This document shows positions 17,244-25,532 of a stretch of DNA of 64,000 bases, one piece after another. The notes beneath the pieces are model-generated. The model saw only the letters and a list, made by a program, of their open reading frames with translations, did not search any database and was not told the origin of the DNA. Position numbers and translations under genes: made by a program. How positions within the stretch are numbered: the stretch's first letter is position 1; every line of letters begins with the position of its first letter. The stretch is taken from NCBI GenBank assembly GCA_036525185.1, contig DATDAW010000039.1:1-64000 (forward strand), written 5' to 3'. The DNA comes from DATDAW01 sp036525185 (GTDB lineage Bacteria; Verrucomicrobiota; Verrucomicrobiia; Chthoniobacterales; DASVRZ01).

Positions 17244-17954
17244 CTATTCAACCTCGAACGGTGGCGGGACGGTAATGCTTGCCCGGCCATGGAGCGATCC
17301 TTCGGTCTGATCGACAGCTGCGACGAGGCCGTCGTCGAAGGTCAGTGCGAGTTTCCCGATTGGGATTTTGACGTAAATGATTTGCGTGATGTAGTTTCCG
17401 CGATCGTCGTAGCCGCCTGCCTGTTGCGGAACGCGTTTGTAACGGACGTATTCCCATAGCTCCTGGATGCCCTGCGCGTCGTAGCGTTGGCTTTTTTTCA
17501 GGGGTTTGCCGAGGCTTTTGAGGACTTCATCGGTCGTCATGCCGACGGCGACCTCATTTTTCTCGATCATGGCATCGACCTGCGCCTTGCGGAAGCCCGC
17601 TTTCTTGAGGTTGGCGATGAAATCGGGGTGCATTTGTTCGAGGTTGGCAGCTGGAAGCCAGCCTGAGACCTGGCCCTGGCGGGCCTTGCCGATGACGCGG
17701 ACGTTGTCGTCGAGGATTGCCTGGATTTCGACGAACTGGCCGCTGGCGAGGATGCCGAGTCTGCGTTCCAGCCGGGCATCGTAATAGACCGTCGCGTCCT
17801 CCAGCACCTTCAATCGGAACGGCTTGTCGAGGACATCCTGGAGGTAGGTAGCGCCCGGCTCGCGAAAGACGGACGACTTGTCGGCCGCTACAGAGGCGAC
17901 TGCGAGGCCAATGAGCGAAACCAGGGGGAGAAGGAGGGGCTTCACAGAACGCAA
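17244..17954 (-). CDS. Exported protein with SH3-like and SmpA/OmlA-like segments
   Basis: 236 residues with a cleavable signal peptide (~1-23, ending ASVAADK). Residues ~45-100 look like a bacterial SH3-type domain (VLEDATVYYDARL...GWLPAANLEQ). Residues ~125-165 (VAVGMTTDEVLKSLGKPLKKSQRYDAQGI) follow the SmpA/BamE-like pattern G-M-T-x-x-E-V-x-x-x-L-G-x-P, a small fold common in envelope proteins. No lipobox cysteine is present, so it is predicted periplasmic. The function is unknown; an assembly or scaffold role is only suggested by the domains. Confidence 0.68.
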   Translation of the reverse strand: MRSVKPLLLPLVSLIGLAVASVAADKSSVFREPGATYLQDVLDKPFRLKVLEDATVYYDARLERRLGILASGQFVEIQAILDDNVRVIGKARQGQVSGWLPAANLEQMHPDFIANLKKAGFRKAQVDAMIEKNEVAVGMTTDEVLKSLGKPLKKSQRYDAQGIQELWEYVRYKRVPQQAGGYDDRGNYITQIIYVKIPIGKLALTFDDGLVAAVDQTEGSLHGRASITVPPPFEVE

Positions 17955-18020
17955 TCTCGGTTATTCCGTCGAAGACGCAAAAGAGATCGAAACAAGGAAC
18001 CGGCGCTGGTGGTCGGTTAG

Positions 18021-18548
18021 TCAGTACTGTAAAAACGTCGTCACGGGAATTCCGGCCAGATTTTTTCGGCCCTCCAGGAAGTCCAGCTCGATCAAGAAAA
18101 CGGCTTTGACGACTTCGCCGCCGAGCTGGCGCACGAGGTTGACGGCTGCGGCCGCCGTGCCTCCCGTGGCAAGCAAATCATCGACGAGAGCAACCTGTTC
18201 GCCGGGAGCGACGGCGTCTTCGTGGATTTCGACGGTGCTCGTGCCGTATTCGAGTGTGTATGAATAGTGCTGTGTTTTCCACGGAAGCTTCCCTTTCTTG
18301 CGCACGGGGATGAACCCGATGCCCATCGCATAAGCGACAGCGGCGCCGAAAAGAAAGCCGCGTGCGTCGATGCCTACGATTTTCTGGACATTGGTGTCCT
18401 GAATTTCCGCGACAAATAGATCGACTGCGGCATGAAATCCTTCGCCGTCGGCAAGGATGGGCGTGATGTCTTTGAATTGGATGCCCGGCTGCGGAAAATC
18501 GGAGACTGTGCGGATGAGACGATGCAGGAGGGCGATGGAGTCAGACAT
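18021..18548 (-). CDS. apt: Adenine phosphoribosyltransferase
   Basis: Converts adenine and PRPP into AMP (purine salvage). 175 residues from the ATG at 18548; the frame extends much further upstream but that part is antisense to pdxJ and has no family similarity. The PRPP-binding motif VALVDDLLATGGTAAAA is at ~117-133, and FPQPGIQFKDITP at ~18-30 is diagnostic of Apt. The divergent neighbour is pdxJ. Together with ade and uricase in this window it indicates active purine-base handling. Confidence 0.95.
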   Translation of the reverse strand: MSDSIALLHRLIRTVSDFPQPGIQFKDITPILADGEGFHAAVDLFVAEIQDTNVQKIVGIDARGFLFGAAVAYAMGIGFIPVRKKGKLPWKTQHYSYTLEYGTSTVEIHEDAVAPGEQVALVDDLLATGGTAAAAVNLVRQLGGEVVKAVFLIELDFLEGRKNLAGIPVTTFLQY

Positions 18549-18713
18549 GGGACGCTTTGAGTTTGGGGAGCACCATCCTAGTGTCGGTGCCTCTTTGCGA
18601 GGCATTTTTCTGGCACGTGTTGATGAGTAAAGCGATGTTGCGTTTTTCAAAAATTGGCGCATCACGGTTGCGATTCTGGGTCTCCGGCAACACATTGGAC
18701 GCCCTTCCGTCCT

Positions 18714-19445
18714 ATGAAACTTGGAGTGAACATTGACCACGTCGCCACGTTGCGACAAGCCCGTTACGCCTCGATGCTTGACCATCCCAACGCCGAGCCG
18801 GGCATCGTCGAAGCAGCTTCTGCCTGTGAACGGGCCGGTGCCCACGGCATTACCGTCCATCTGCGTGCCGATCGCCGGCATATTCAGGATCAGGACGTTC
18901 GCAGGCTCCGCGATAGCATCGTCACCAAACTCAATTTTGAAATGGGCAATACGAGGGAAATCCTGGCGATTGCTTTGCGTTTGCTGCCGGATGACGTGTG
19001 CATGGTTCCCGAAAACCGGCAGGAAATCACGACTGAAGGAGGCTTGAACGTCATCAAACACCGCAAAGAGTTGAAACCGTCCATTCAACGCCTTCAGACG
19101 GCCGGCATTCGCGTCAGTCTTTTCATTGATCCCGATCCCGACCAGGTCGAGGCTGCGGCCGAACTTGGAGTCGAAGCCGTGGAACTTCATACGGGTGCCT
19201 TCGCAAACGCTCTAAAACATTTACAGACGTTTGAATACGAACGCCTGGTCGAAGCGGCCAAACTGGGTGTGCGCTCCAGACTTCAGGTCAATGCGGGGCA
19301 TGGCATTAACTACGTCAACATAGCCATCATCCGGCAAGTTCCCGGCTTGACCGAGTTGAACATCGGTCACGCGATCGTTTCACGGGCCATTTTTGTCGGC
19401 CTTAACCATGCGGTCCGCGACATGCTCGACGCGATGAACGGATGA
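18714..19445 (+). CDS. pdxJ: Pyridoxine 5'-phosphate synthase
   Basis: Condenses 1-deoxy-D-xylulose 5-phosphate with 3-amino-1-hydroxyacetone phosphate to pyridoxine 5'-phosphate, in the DXP-dependent vitamin B6 pathway. 243 residues, typical length. The start MKLGVNIDHVATLRQAR is the invariant PdxJ N-terminus, so the ATG at 18714 is secure. Other family segments are ITVHLRADRRHIQD (~45-58), VELHTGAFAN and VNAGHGINYVN, followed by LNIGHAIVSRAIF near the end. It starts 165 bp from the divergent apt. Confidence 0.97.
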   Translation: MKLGVNIDHVATLRQARYASMLDHPNAEPGIVEAASACERAGAHGITVHLRADRRHIQDQDVRRLRDSIVTKLNFEMGNTREILAIALRLLPDDVCMVPENRQEITTEGGLNVIKHRKELKPSIQRLQTAGIRVSLFIDPDPDQVEAAAELGVEAVELHTGAFANALKHLQTFEYERLVEAAKLGVRSRLQVNAGHGINYVNIAIIRQVPGLTELNIGHAIVSRAIFVGLNHAVRDMLDAMNG

Positions 19446-19532
19446 TACCGGAGACCGGCTCTGGACCACTTCGATAAAAAATGCGGTAAAGCGTGGACTC
19501 CAACGAAAATCCCGGGCAAAACCGTGCCTGGC

Positions 19533-20975
19533 ATGAGATTCGCGTTTTTTTTGCTCGTCATTTTGACGTTTGTTTCCAGGCTTTTCGCTGCACCTGATCC
19601 GCCCGAGCCCGCGCGGGAATTTCGCGGCACGTGGGTTGCCTCCGTTTTCAACCTTGACTGGCCATCGAGCAGCCGGCTGTCTGCGGCCGCGCAACAGGCG
19701 GAGCTGATCGACATTCTCAATCGTGCCCAACGGCTCCGCTTGAATGCGGTCATCCTGCAGGTTCGTCCGAGCAGCGACGCGCTTTATCGCTCCAGTTACG
19801 AACCCTGGTCCGCGTTTCTAACAGGCCACATGGGCGGGAATCCGGGATACGATCCCCTCGCTTTCGCCGTCGCGGAAGCGCACCGGCGTGGTCTGCAACT
19901 CCACGCATGGTTCAACCCATTCCGTGCGCTCGCAACGAAAACCGGGGGGATTGCACCGAACCATATCTCCCAGCGTCGTCCCCAATGGGTCGTCCCATTC
20001 GGGTCCCAGCTCTGGCTTGATCCGGGTATTCCGGAGGCGCGGGAGTACGTGATCCGTGTCATCCTCGATGTCGTAAGCCGCTACGATATCGACGGCGTCC
20101 ATCTCGATGATTATTTCTACCCGTATCCCATCGCCGGGGGTGCCGACTTTCCGGACACCGTCTCGTGGCGGCGCTATGGACAGGGGGCCGGCATGACGCG
20201 TTCCGAGTGGCGTCGAGACAACGTCAATCATTTTGTTCGAAACCTTTACAGCGCGATCAAGAGCAAGAAACGGGACGTCCTTTTCGGCATCAGTCCGTTC
20301 GGTATCTGGCGTCCAGGCGTTCCGGCGAGCACGTCGGCAGGACTCGACGCGTATGAAACGTTATGCGCCGATTCCAGGAAGTGGCTCCAAAACGGTTGGG
20401 TCGATTATCTTGCGCCGCAGCTTTACTGGCCGACACAACCCGCCGAACAGAGTTTTCCAGTCCTGTTGCGGTGGTGGGCCGAACAAAATGAAAAAAACCG
20501 CCATCTCTGGCCGGGTATCGCCACCGAACGTATCGGTTCCAGTCGCCCAGCCGCTGAACAAGTCCGGCAAATCCAGTTTGTGCGGCGCATGATCTCCGAT
20601 CCCGGTCATATTCATTGGAGCAACAAAAGTCTGGCGCGGAACAAGGGTGGCATCGCAACGCTCCTCGCCGCAGGGGCATACGCCGAACCCGCTCTTATCC
20701 CGGAATCTCCGTGGCTGAATCCCGGAAGAACGTCCAAACCGAGCCTCAAACTTGGTTCCAATGGTTCCGGACAGCCCGCGATTGATTGGGCCAGTGGAGG
20801 CTCCGACAAACTCGGCGGGTACCTCGTGCAATGGCACACATCGGCCGGCTGGCATTCGCAGGTCGCCGGAGCCCTTACACCAGGAATGATCTGGCCGAAC
20901 GGCGCGACAGGCGTTGCCGTCCGCAGCTTTACGCGAACTGGAATATTGAGTCCGGTCGCTTGGCTGGAACGGTAA
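19533..20975 (+). CDS. Secreted GHL10-type glycoside hydrolase-like protein
   Basis: 480 residues from the ATG at 19533, with a signal peptide (~1-21, RFAFFLLVILTFVSRLFAA). The mature part belongs to the glycosyl-hydrolase-like 10 family (DUF187/PF02638, YngK type), recognised from EFRGTWVASVFNLDWPS at its start, VILQVRPSSDALY, the barrel strand LHAWFNPFRAL and DGVHLDDYFYPYP with paired aspartates. The fold is a TIM barrel acting on a periplasmic or extracellular glycan; the true substrate is not known. A GTG nine bases upstream is an alternative start. Confidence 0.85.
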   Translation: MRFAFFLLVILTFVSRLFAAPDPPEPAREFRGTWVASVFNLDWPSSSRLSAAAQQAELIDILNRAQRLRLNAVILQVRPSSDALYRSSYEPWSAFLTGHMGGNPGYDPLAFAVAEAHRRGLQLHAWFNPFRALATKTGGIAPNHISQRRPQWVVPFGSQLWLDPGIPEAREYVIRVILDVVSRYDIDGVHLDDYFYPYPIAGGADFPDTVSWRRYGQGAGMTRSEWRRDNVNHFVRNLYSAIKSKKRDVLFGISPFGIWRPGVPASTSAGLDAYETLCADSRKWLQNGWVDYLAPQLYWPTQPAEQSFPVLLRWWAEQNEKNRHLWPGIATERIGSSRPAAEQVRQIQFVRRMISDPGHIHWSNKSLARNKGGIATLLAAGAYAEPALIPESPWLNPGRTSKPSLKLGSNGSGQPAIDWASGGSDKLGGYLVQWHTSAGWHSQVAGALTPGMIWPNGATGVAVRSFTRTGILSPVAWLER

Positions 20976-21121
20976 ATCTTTTCCAAATCCTGCGCCTGCC
21001 TTTGAAGTCTGGCAAGGTTACTGCTGCCCGCCAAAATTGGTCCAGTGGCAAGTCAATTGTAACAGGAATTTTGAAACCTTTGCTTTCCCTGGTCCGGAAA
21101 TTTTAATAAATCATTAATGCC

Positions 21122-23584
21122 ATGTCCAACCCCAGCGAATTCAAGTCCGTCCTCACTCATTCCACCGCAGGACTCAAGGAACTCATTGTAGAGCAACTCA
21201 AGTTCTACCTCGCTCGCGATCCGAAGACGGCGACGAAACGGGATTGGTGGCTGGCCACGTCCAAGGCGATTCAGACGCACGTTGTCGAGCGCATGCTCGC
21301 CACCCAGGACAAGCATCACGAGGTCAACGCGCGGCGTGTTTACTATCTGTCGCTTGAATTTTTGATGGGCCGCCTTTTCACGAACAGTCTGTTGAGCGCC
21401 GGCGTTTTTGATGAGGTCGAAGCTGCGCTCAAGGAACTTGGCTACGATACGGAAACACTGCGCCACGAAGAGTACGACATGGGTCTGGGCAACGGCGGCC
21501 TGGGCCGTCTCGCGGCGTGTTTTCTGGACTCCCTGGCAACGCTTGATCTTCCCGCCATCGGATACGGCATCCACTACCAATATGGCCTTTTTAAACAGGA
21601 ATTCCGCAACGGCCACCAGGTCGAGCTTCCTGATGCATGGCTAACCTACGGCACTCCGTGGGAAATTGTCCGTCCCGAGCACACCACCGAGATCGATATT
21701 TATGGCCATGTTGAAAATATCTTCGACGATCGCGGTAACTATCGCCCTCGGTGGACGGGCACCAAAAAACTCCGCGGCATTCCGTACGATATCCCAGTTC
21801 CGGGATATGGCACCAATACAGTCAACTATCTTCGGCTTTGGGAATCCCGCGCATCGTCCGATTTCGATTTCGAGGCATTCAATCGCGGCGGTTATGAAGA
21901 GGCCGTCCGGGAAAAGAACGCCAGCGAGACGATTTCGAAGGTGCTGTATCCCAATGACAACACCGAAAGCGGCAAGGAATTGCGTCTGGCACAGCAATAC
22001 TTTTTTGTTGCCTGTTCGCTGCGGGATATTTTCCGCAGATTTAAGAAGGATAACGATGATTGGGAGGTTTTTCCGGAGAAAGTTGCCATCCAACTCAACG
22101 ACACGCACCCCGCGGTCGCCATCATCGAACTCCAGCGACTGCTGCACGACGATATGGGGCTTCCATGGGAGCAGGCATGGTCGATTGTCACCCGCACTTT
22201 TGCCTACACGAACCACACGCTTCTTCCGGAGGCGCTGGAAAAATGGAGCGTACCACTCTTTCACAAAGTACTGCCGAGGCATTTGCAGATCGCGCTCGAA
22301 ATCAACCGCCGGTTCCTCCTCGAAGTCGAGCAGTTCTGGCCGGGCGATGTGAACAAGAAACGTGTTCTATCAATTATCGAAGAGGGGCACACGCAAATGC
22401 TTCGCATGGCGAATCTGTCCGTCATCGGCAGTTATTCCGTCAATGGCGTCGCTGAGCTTCATACGGAATTGCTCAAGCGCGATCTTTTCCCGGAATTTGA
22501 CACGCTCTATCCCGGTAAATTCAACAACAAGACCAATGGCATCACGCCACGTCGCTGGTTGCTGGCCTGCAATCGTAAGCTCAGTGATCTCATTACCAGC
22601 AAGATCGGCCACGGCTGGGAACGCGACCTCTATAAGCTGCGCGGCCTCGAGTCGTTCGCGGACGATGCGCAATTCCAGGCCGACTTCATGGCAGTCAAGC
22701 ATGCGAACAAGGTCGATCTGGCGAAAATGATCAAGGTGCAATGCGGTGTGACCGTGAATCCGGATGCGTTATTCGACGTGCAGATCAAGCGCCTCCACGA
22801 ATACAAGCGGCAGCACCTCAACCTGTTGCATATCCTAGCTCTGTATCGCCGTCTGCTCCAGAATCCGAGCCTGGACATTGCGCCGCGTGTTTTTGTCTTC
22901 GCGGCAAAAGCCGCTCCAGGTTACGCCCTGGCGAAGACCATTATCAAAGCCATCAATTCCGTAGCAGCTTTGATTAACAACGACACAAGAATTGACGATA
23001 GATTGAAGATCGTGTTCATGCCGAACTATCGCGTTTCTCTCGCGCAGCGTATCGTCCCTGCGGCGGATCTTTCCGAGCAAATCTCGACGGCAGGCAAGGA
23101 AGCATCCGGCACGGGCAACATGAAACTCTCGCTTAACGGCGCACTAACCATCGGCACGCTCGACGGCGCCAATGTCGAGATCAGCGAGGAAGTCGGTTCC
23201 GAGAATATCTTTATTTTCGGACTAACAGTCGCCGAAGTGACCGAACTCGTAAGCAAAGGTTACCGACCCGCCGATTACTACGACGCCGATGAAGAGCTGC
23301 GCTCGGTGGTCGACTGGTTGGGTAGCAATTACTTCACGCCCGACGAGCCCGGCGTCCTCACTCCGTTGCGCGACAATCTCTACTATCAGGACCCGTTCCT
23401 CGTCCTGGCCGATTTTCGTGCCTACTCGGACGCTCATGTCCGGGTGGACGCCTTGTTCAAGGACAAGGCGCTTTGGGCGAACAAAGCGATTCTTAACACG
23501 GCCAGAGTCGGCAAGTTTTCCAGCGATCGCACGATCAAAGAGTACGCCAGCGACATCTGGAAACTCGAACCGGTGAGCGTGTGA
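21122..23584 (+). CDS. glgP: Glycogen phosphorylase
   Basis: Releases glucose 1-phosphate from glycogen chain ends with a pyridoxal-phosphate cofactor. 820 residues, the normal size for GT35 phosphorylases. The active-site stretches GLGNGGLGRLAACFLDSLATL (~121-141) and NTVNYLRLWES are present. The PLP-binding motif EASGTGNMKLSLNGALTIGTLDGANVEI lies at ~660-687 with its lysine. The ATG at 21122 leaves a 146-bp upstream gap. It completes glycogen turnover with glgC and glgB of this window. Confidence 0.97.
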   Translation: MSNPSEFKSVLTHSTAGLKELIVEQLKFYLARDPKTATKRDWWLATSKAIQTHVVERMLATQDKHHEVNARRVYYLSLEFLMGRLFTNSLLSAGVFDEVEAALKELGYDTETLRHEEYDMGLGNGGLGRLAACFLDSLATLDLPAIGYGIHYQYGLFKQEFRNGHQVELPDAWLTYGTPWEIVRPEHTTEIDIYGHVENIFDDRGNYRPRWTGTKKLRGIPYDIPVPGYGTNTVNYLRLWESRASSDFDFEAFNRGGYEEAVREKNASETISKVLYPNDNTESGKELRLAQQYFFVACSLRDIFRRFKKDNDDWEVFPEKVAIQLNDTHPAVAIIELQRLLHDDMGLPWEQAWSIVTRTFAYTNHTLLPEALEKWSVPLFHKVLPRHLQIALEINRRFLLEVEQFWPGDVNKKRVLSIIEEGHTQMLRMANLSVIGSYSVNGVAELHTELLKRDLFPEFDTLYPGKFNNKTNGITPRRWLLACNRKLSDLITSKIGHGWERDLYKLRGLESFADDAQFQADFMAVKHANKVDLAKMIKVQCGVTVNPDALFDVQIKRLHEYKRQHLNLLHILALYRRLLQNPSLDIAPRVFVFAAKAAPGYALAKTIIKAINSVAALINNDTRIDDRLKIVFMPNYRVSLAQRIVPAADLSEQISTAGKEASGTGNMKLSLNGALTIGTLDGANVEISEEVGSENIFIFGLTVAEVTELVSKGYRPADYYDADEELRSVVDWLGSNYFTPDEPGVLTPLRDNLYYQDPFLVLADFRAYSDAHVRVDALFKDKALWANKAILNTARVGKFSSDRTIKEYASDIWKLEPVSV

Positions 23585-23682
23585 ACCGGGATGCAAGCGC
23601 GACATTGCCGATCGTGTTCCATGCATCAGCGGCGGCATCTTCGTTGGGCCTACTTTGCATCCGTCCAACGTAATATGTATCA

Positions 23683-25482
23683 ATGACCCGATTCACCGTC
23701 CCGCCGCTCTGGAAAGTTACCCGTCACTTGGCTGATGTCGCTGCTGGAAGGATGCCCCCGGATGTGGTTATTAGCGGGGCGCGAGTGCTGTCGACGTATA
23801 CGGAGCGCGTCCATCCGGAAAAGGAGATATGGATCGCTGCCGGCCGGATCGCCGCGGTGAAACCGGCGGGGAGTTTTAAAGGCGCGACGATCGTCTATGA
23901 TGCGATGGGCGGAATCCTTGCCCCCGGGTTGGTCGATCCGCATGTCCACATCGAGAGCAGCATGATGACGGCTTGCGCGTACGCGGAAGGCGCGCTGCTG
24001 AATGGAACGACAACGATATTTTGTGACAGCCACGAAATCGGCAACGTGTGCGACGTCGAAGGCATTGAATGGATGCTCGAAGATGCCCGGCAGGCGCCGC
24101 TCTCCATTTATCTGACGGTGCCGAGCACGGTTCCGGCGACGTCGTCGGTGTTCGAAACTGCCGGCGGGGATTTGATTCCTGAAAAAATCGGGGCGCTTTT
24201 CGATAAATGGCCGGAAGCGCTGTCGCTGGGAGAAAAAATGGACTTTGTCCAGCTGACCCTCGGGGATGCGCGCAGCCATGCGATCATTGCCGAGGCGTTG
24301 AAACGGGGACGCCCTGTTTGCGGGCATGTTTACGGTCGTGATTTCGTCGCAGCCTATGCGGCGAGCGGCGTAACCGACACGCACGAGGCGATTGACCGCG
24401 ATATTGCCGATGACATGCTCGAAGCGGGCATCTGGATTTTTCTGCGTGGAGGGAATCCGGCGACGCCCTGGCATAGCTTGCCGGAAGCGGTCAAAGCCGT
24501 GACCGAGCTTGGCGCTTCGACCAAGCGCGTATGCGTTTGCACCGATGACCGGGATGCGGATGACTTGTTTCACTTTGGCATGGACTGGGTGACCCGCCAG
24601 TTGTTGGTTGCGGGGATTGCGCCCGCCCAAGCATGGAGCATGGGATCATTACACGCGGCGACCCGGTATGGGCTGGACGGCGAATTCGGTGCGTTGGGAC
24701 ATTCGCGGCGGGCGGATATCGTCCTGTTGAACGACGCGATGGAGGTTCAAAACACGTGGTATGGTGGCGAATTGCTGGTGGAAAATGGGAAAGTGACGCC
24801 TCGTCTGGATGCGCTCCTGTCGGCGCCTTACAAATATCCTCCGCAGGCATATCGAACGGTGGTGCTGCCTGCGGCCGAGAGCCTGAGATTGACGCCCGAT
24901 CTGCCGGAGAATCGTGTCGTTGCCAACGTGATCCGTACGGCTTTGCCCGGGATTCTGCTTTTTCACGAAAGGGTGGATATCGATCCGTCGGGGAAAACGT
25001 GGGACGAGATATTGACGGAGAATCGGCTGTGTTTTGTGACCGTGGTAGAGCGATACGGAAAATCGAGTGGCATCGCGCACGGACTTCTGCAGGACTTCGG
25101 ACTGAAATCGGGGGCGGTTGCGAGCACAGTGGGCCACGACGCCCACAACTTAATCGTGGCCGGGACCAACGAAGCAGACATGCAGGTTGCTGTGGAGACG
25201 TTGCGCAAAACCAACGGTGGCGTGGTCGTGGTGCGCGATGGCGCGGTACTGGCGTTGGTCGAGTTGCCGATCGCGGGTTTGCTGTCCGATAAGCGAGCCA
25301 CGGTCGTTGCTGTGGAGGCGGTCGCGCTGAAGAAGGCATGGGAGGAAGCGGGATGCACGCTGCCATACATGGGGTTCAACTTGATTCCCTTGTCAGTGAT
25401 CCCTGAGATCCGGATCACGGACAAAGGGCTCGTCCTGGTACCGGAGCTAAAGATCGTGCCGCTTTGGGAAGTCAAAATTTAA
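23683..25482 (+). CDS. ade: Adenine deaminase
   Basis: Deaminates adenine to hypoxanthine. It is a metal-dependent amidohydrolase of 599 residues in the Ade (YicP) family. The metal-site motif DPHVHIESSM is at ~89-98, and GHVYGRDF, CTDDRDADDL and the C-terminal GHDAHNLIVAGTNEADM (~486-502) match family positions. The N-terminus VVISGARVLSTYTERV and the small beta-sandwich around it are typical. It lies 98 bp after glgP and may share its transcript, though no functional link is evident. It is convergent with the kinase gene. Confidence 0.93.
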   Translation: MTRFTVPPLWKVTRHLADVAAGRMPPDVVISGARVLSTYTERVHPEKEIWIAAGRIAAVKPAGSFKGATIVYDAMGGILAPGLVDPHVHIESSMMTACAYAEGALLNGTTTIFCDSHEIGNVCDVEGIEWMLEDARQAPLSIYLTVPSTVPATSSVFETAGGDLIPEKIGALFDKWPEALSLGEKMDFVQLTLGDARSHAIIAEALKRGRPVCGHVYGRDFVAAYAASGVTDTHEAIDRDIADDMLEAGIWIFLRGGNPATPWHSLPEAVKAVTELGASTKRVCVCTDDRDADDLFHFGMDWVTRQLLVAGIAPAQAWSMGSLHAATRYGLDGEFGALGHSRRADIVLLNDAMEVQNTWYGGELLVENGKVTPRLDALLSAPYKYPPQAYRTVVLPAAESLRLTPDLPENRVVANVIRTALPGILLFHERVDIDPSGKTWDEILTENRLCFVTVVERYGKSSGIAHGLLQDFGLKSGAVASTVGHDAHNLIVAGTNEADMQVAVETLRKTNGGVVVVRDGAVLALVELPIAGLLSDKRATVVAVEAVALKKAWEEAGCTLPYMGFNLIPLSVIPEIRITDKGLVLVPELKIVPLWEVKI

Positions 25483-25532
25483 GAATGCAGAATGCAGAAC
25501 TGAAATGAGTTCTTCGTTCTGACTCTTGCGTT

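Noticed and set aside
18549..19190. N-terminal extension of the apt reading frame
   Set aside because: This part is antisense to pdxJ; Apt is complete from the ATG at 18548 with normal length.
25497..25513. AGAACT-GAAATG-AGTTCT hairpin between ade and the kinase gene as a terminator
   Set aside because: The stem is only 6 bp with no U-run on either strand; too weak to annotate.
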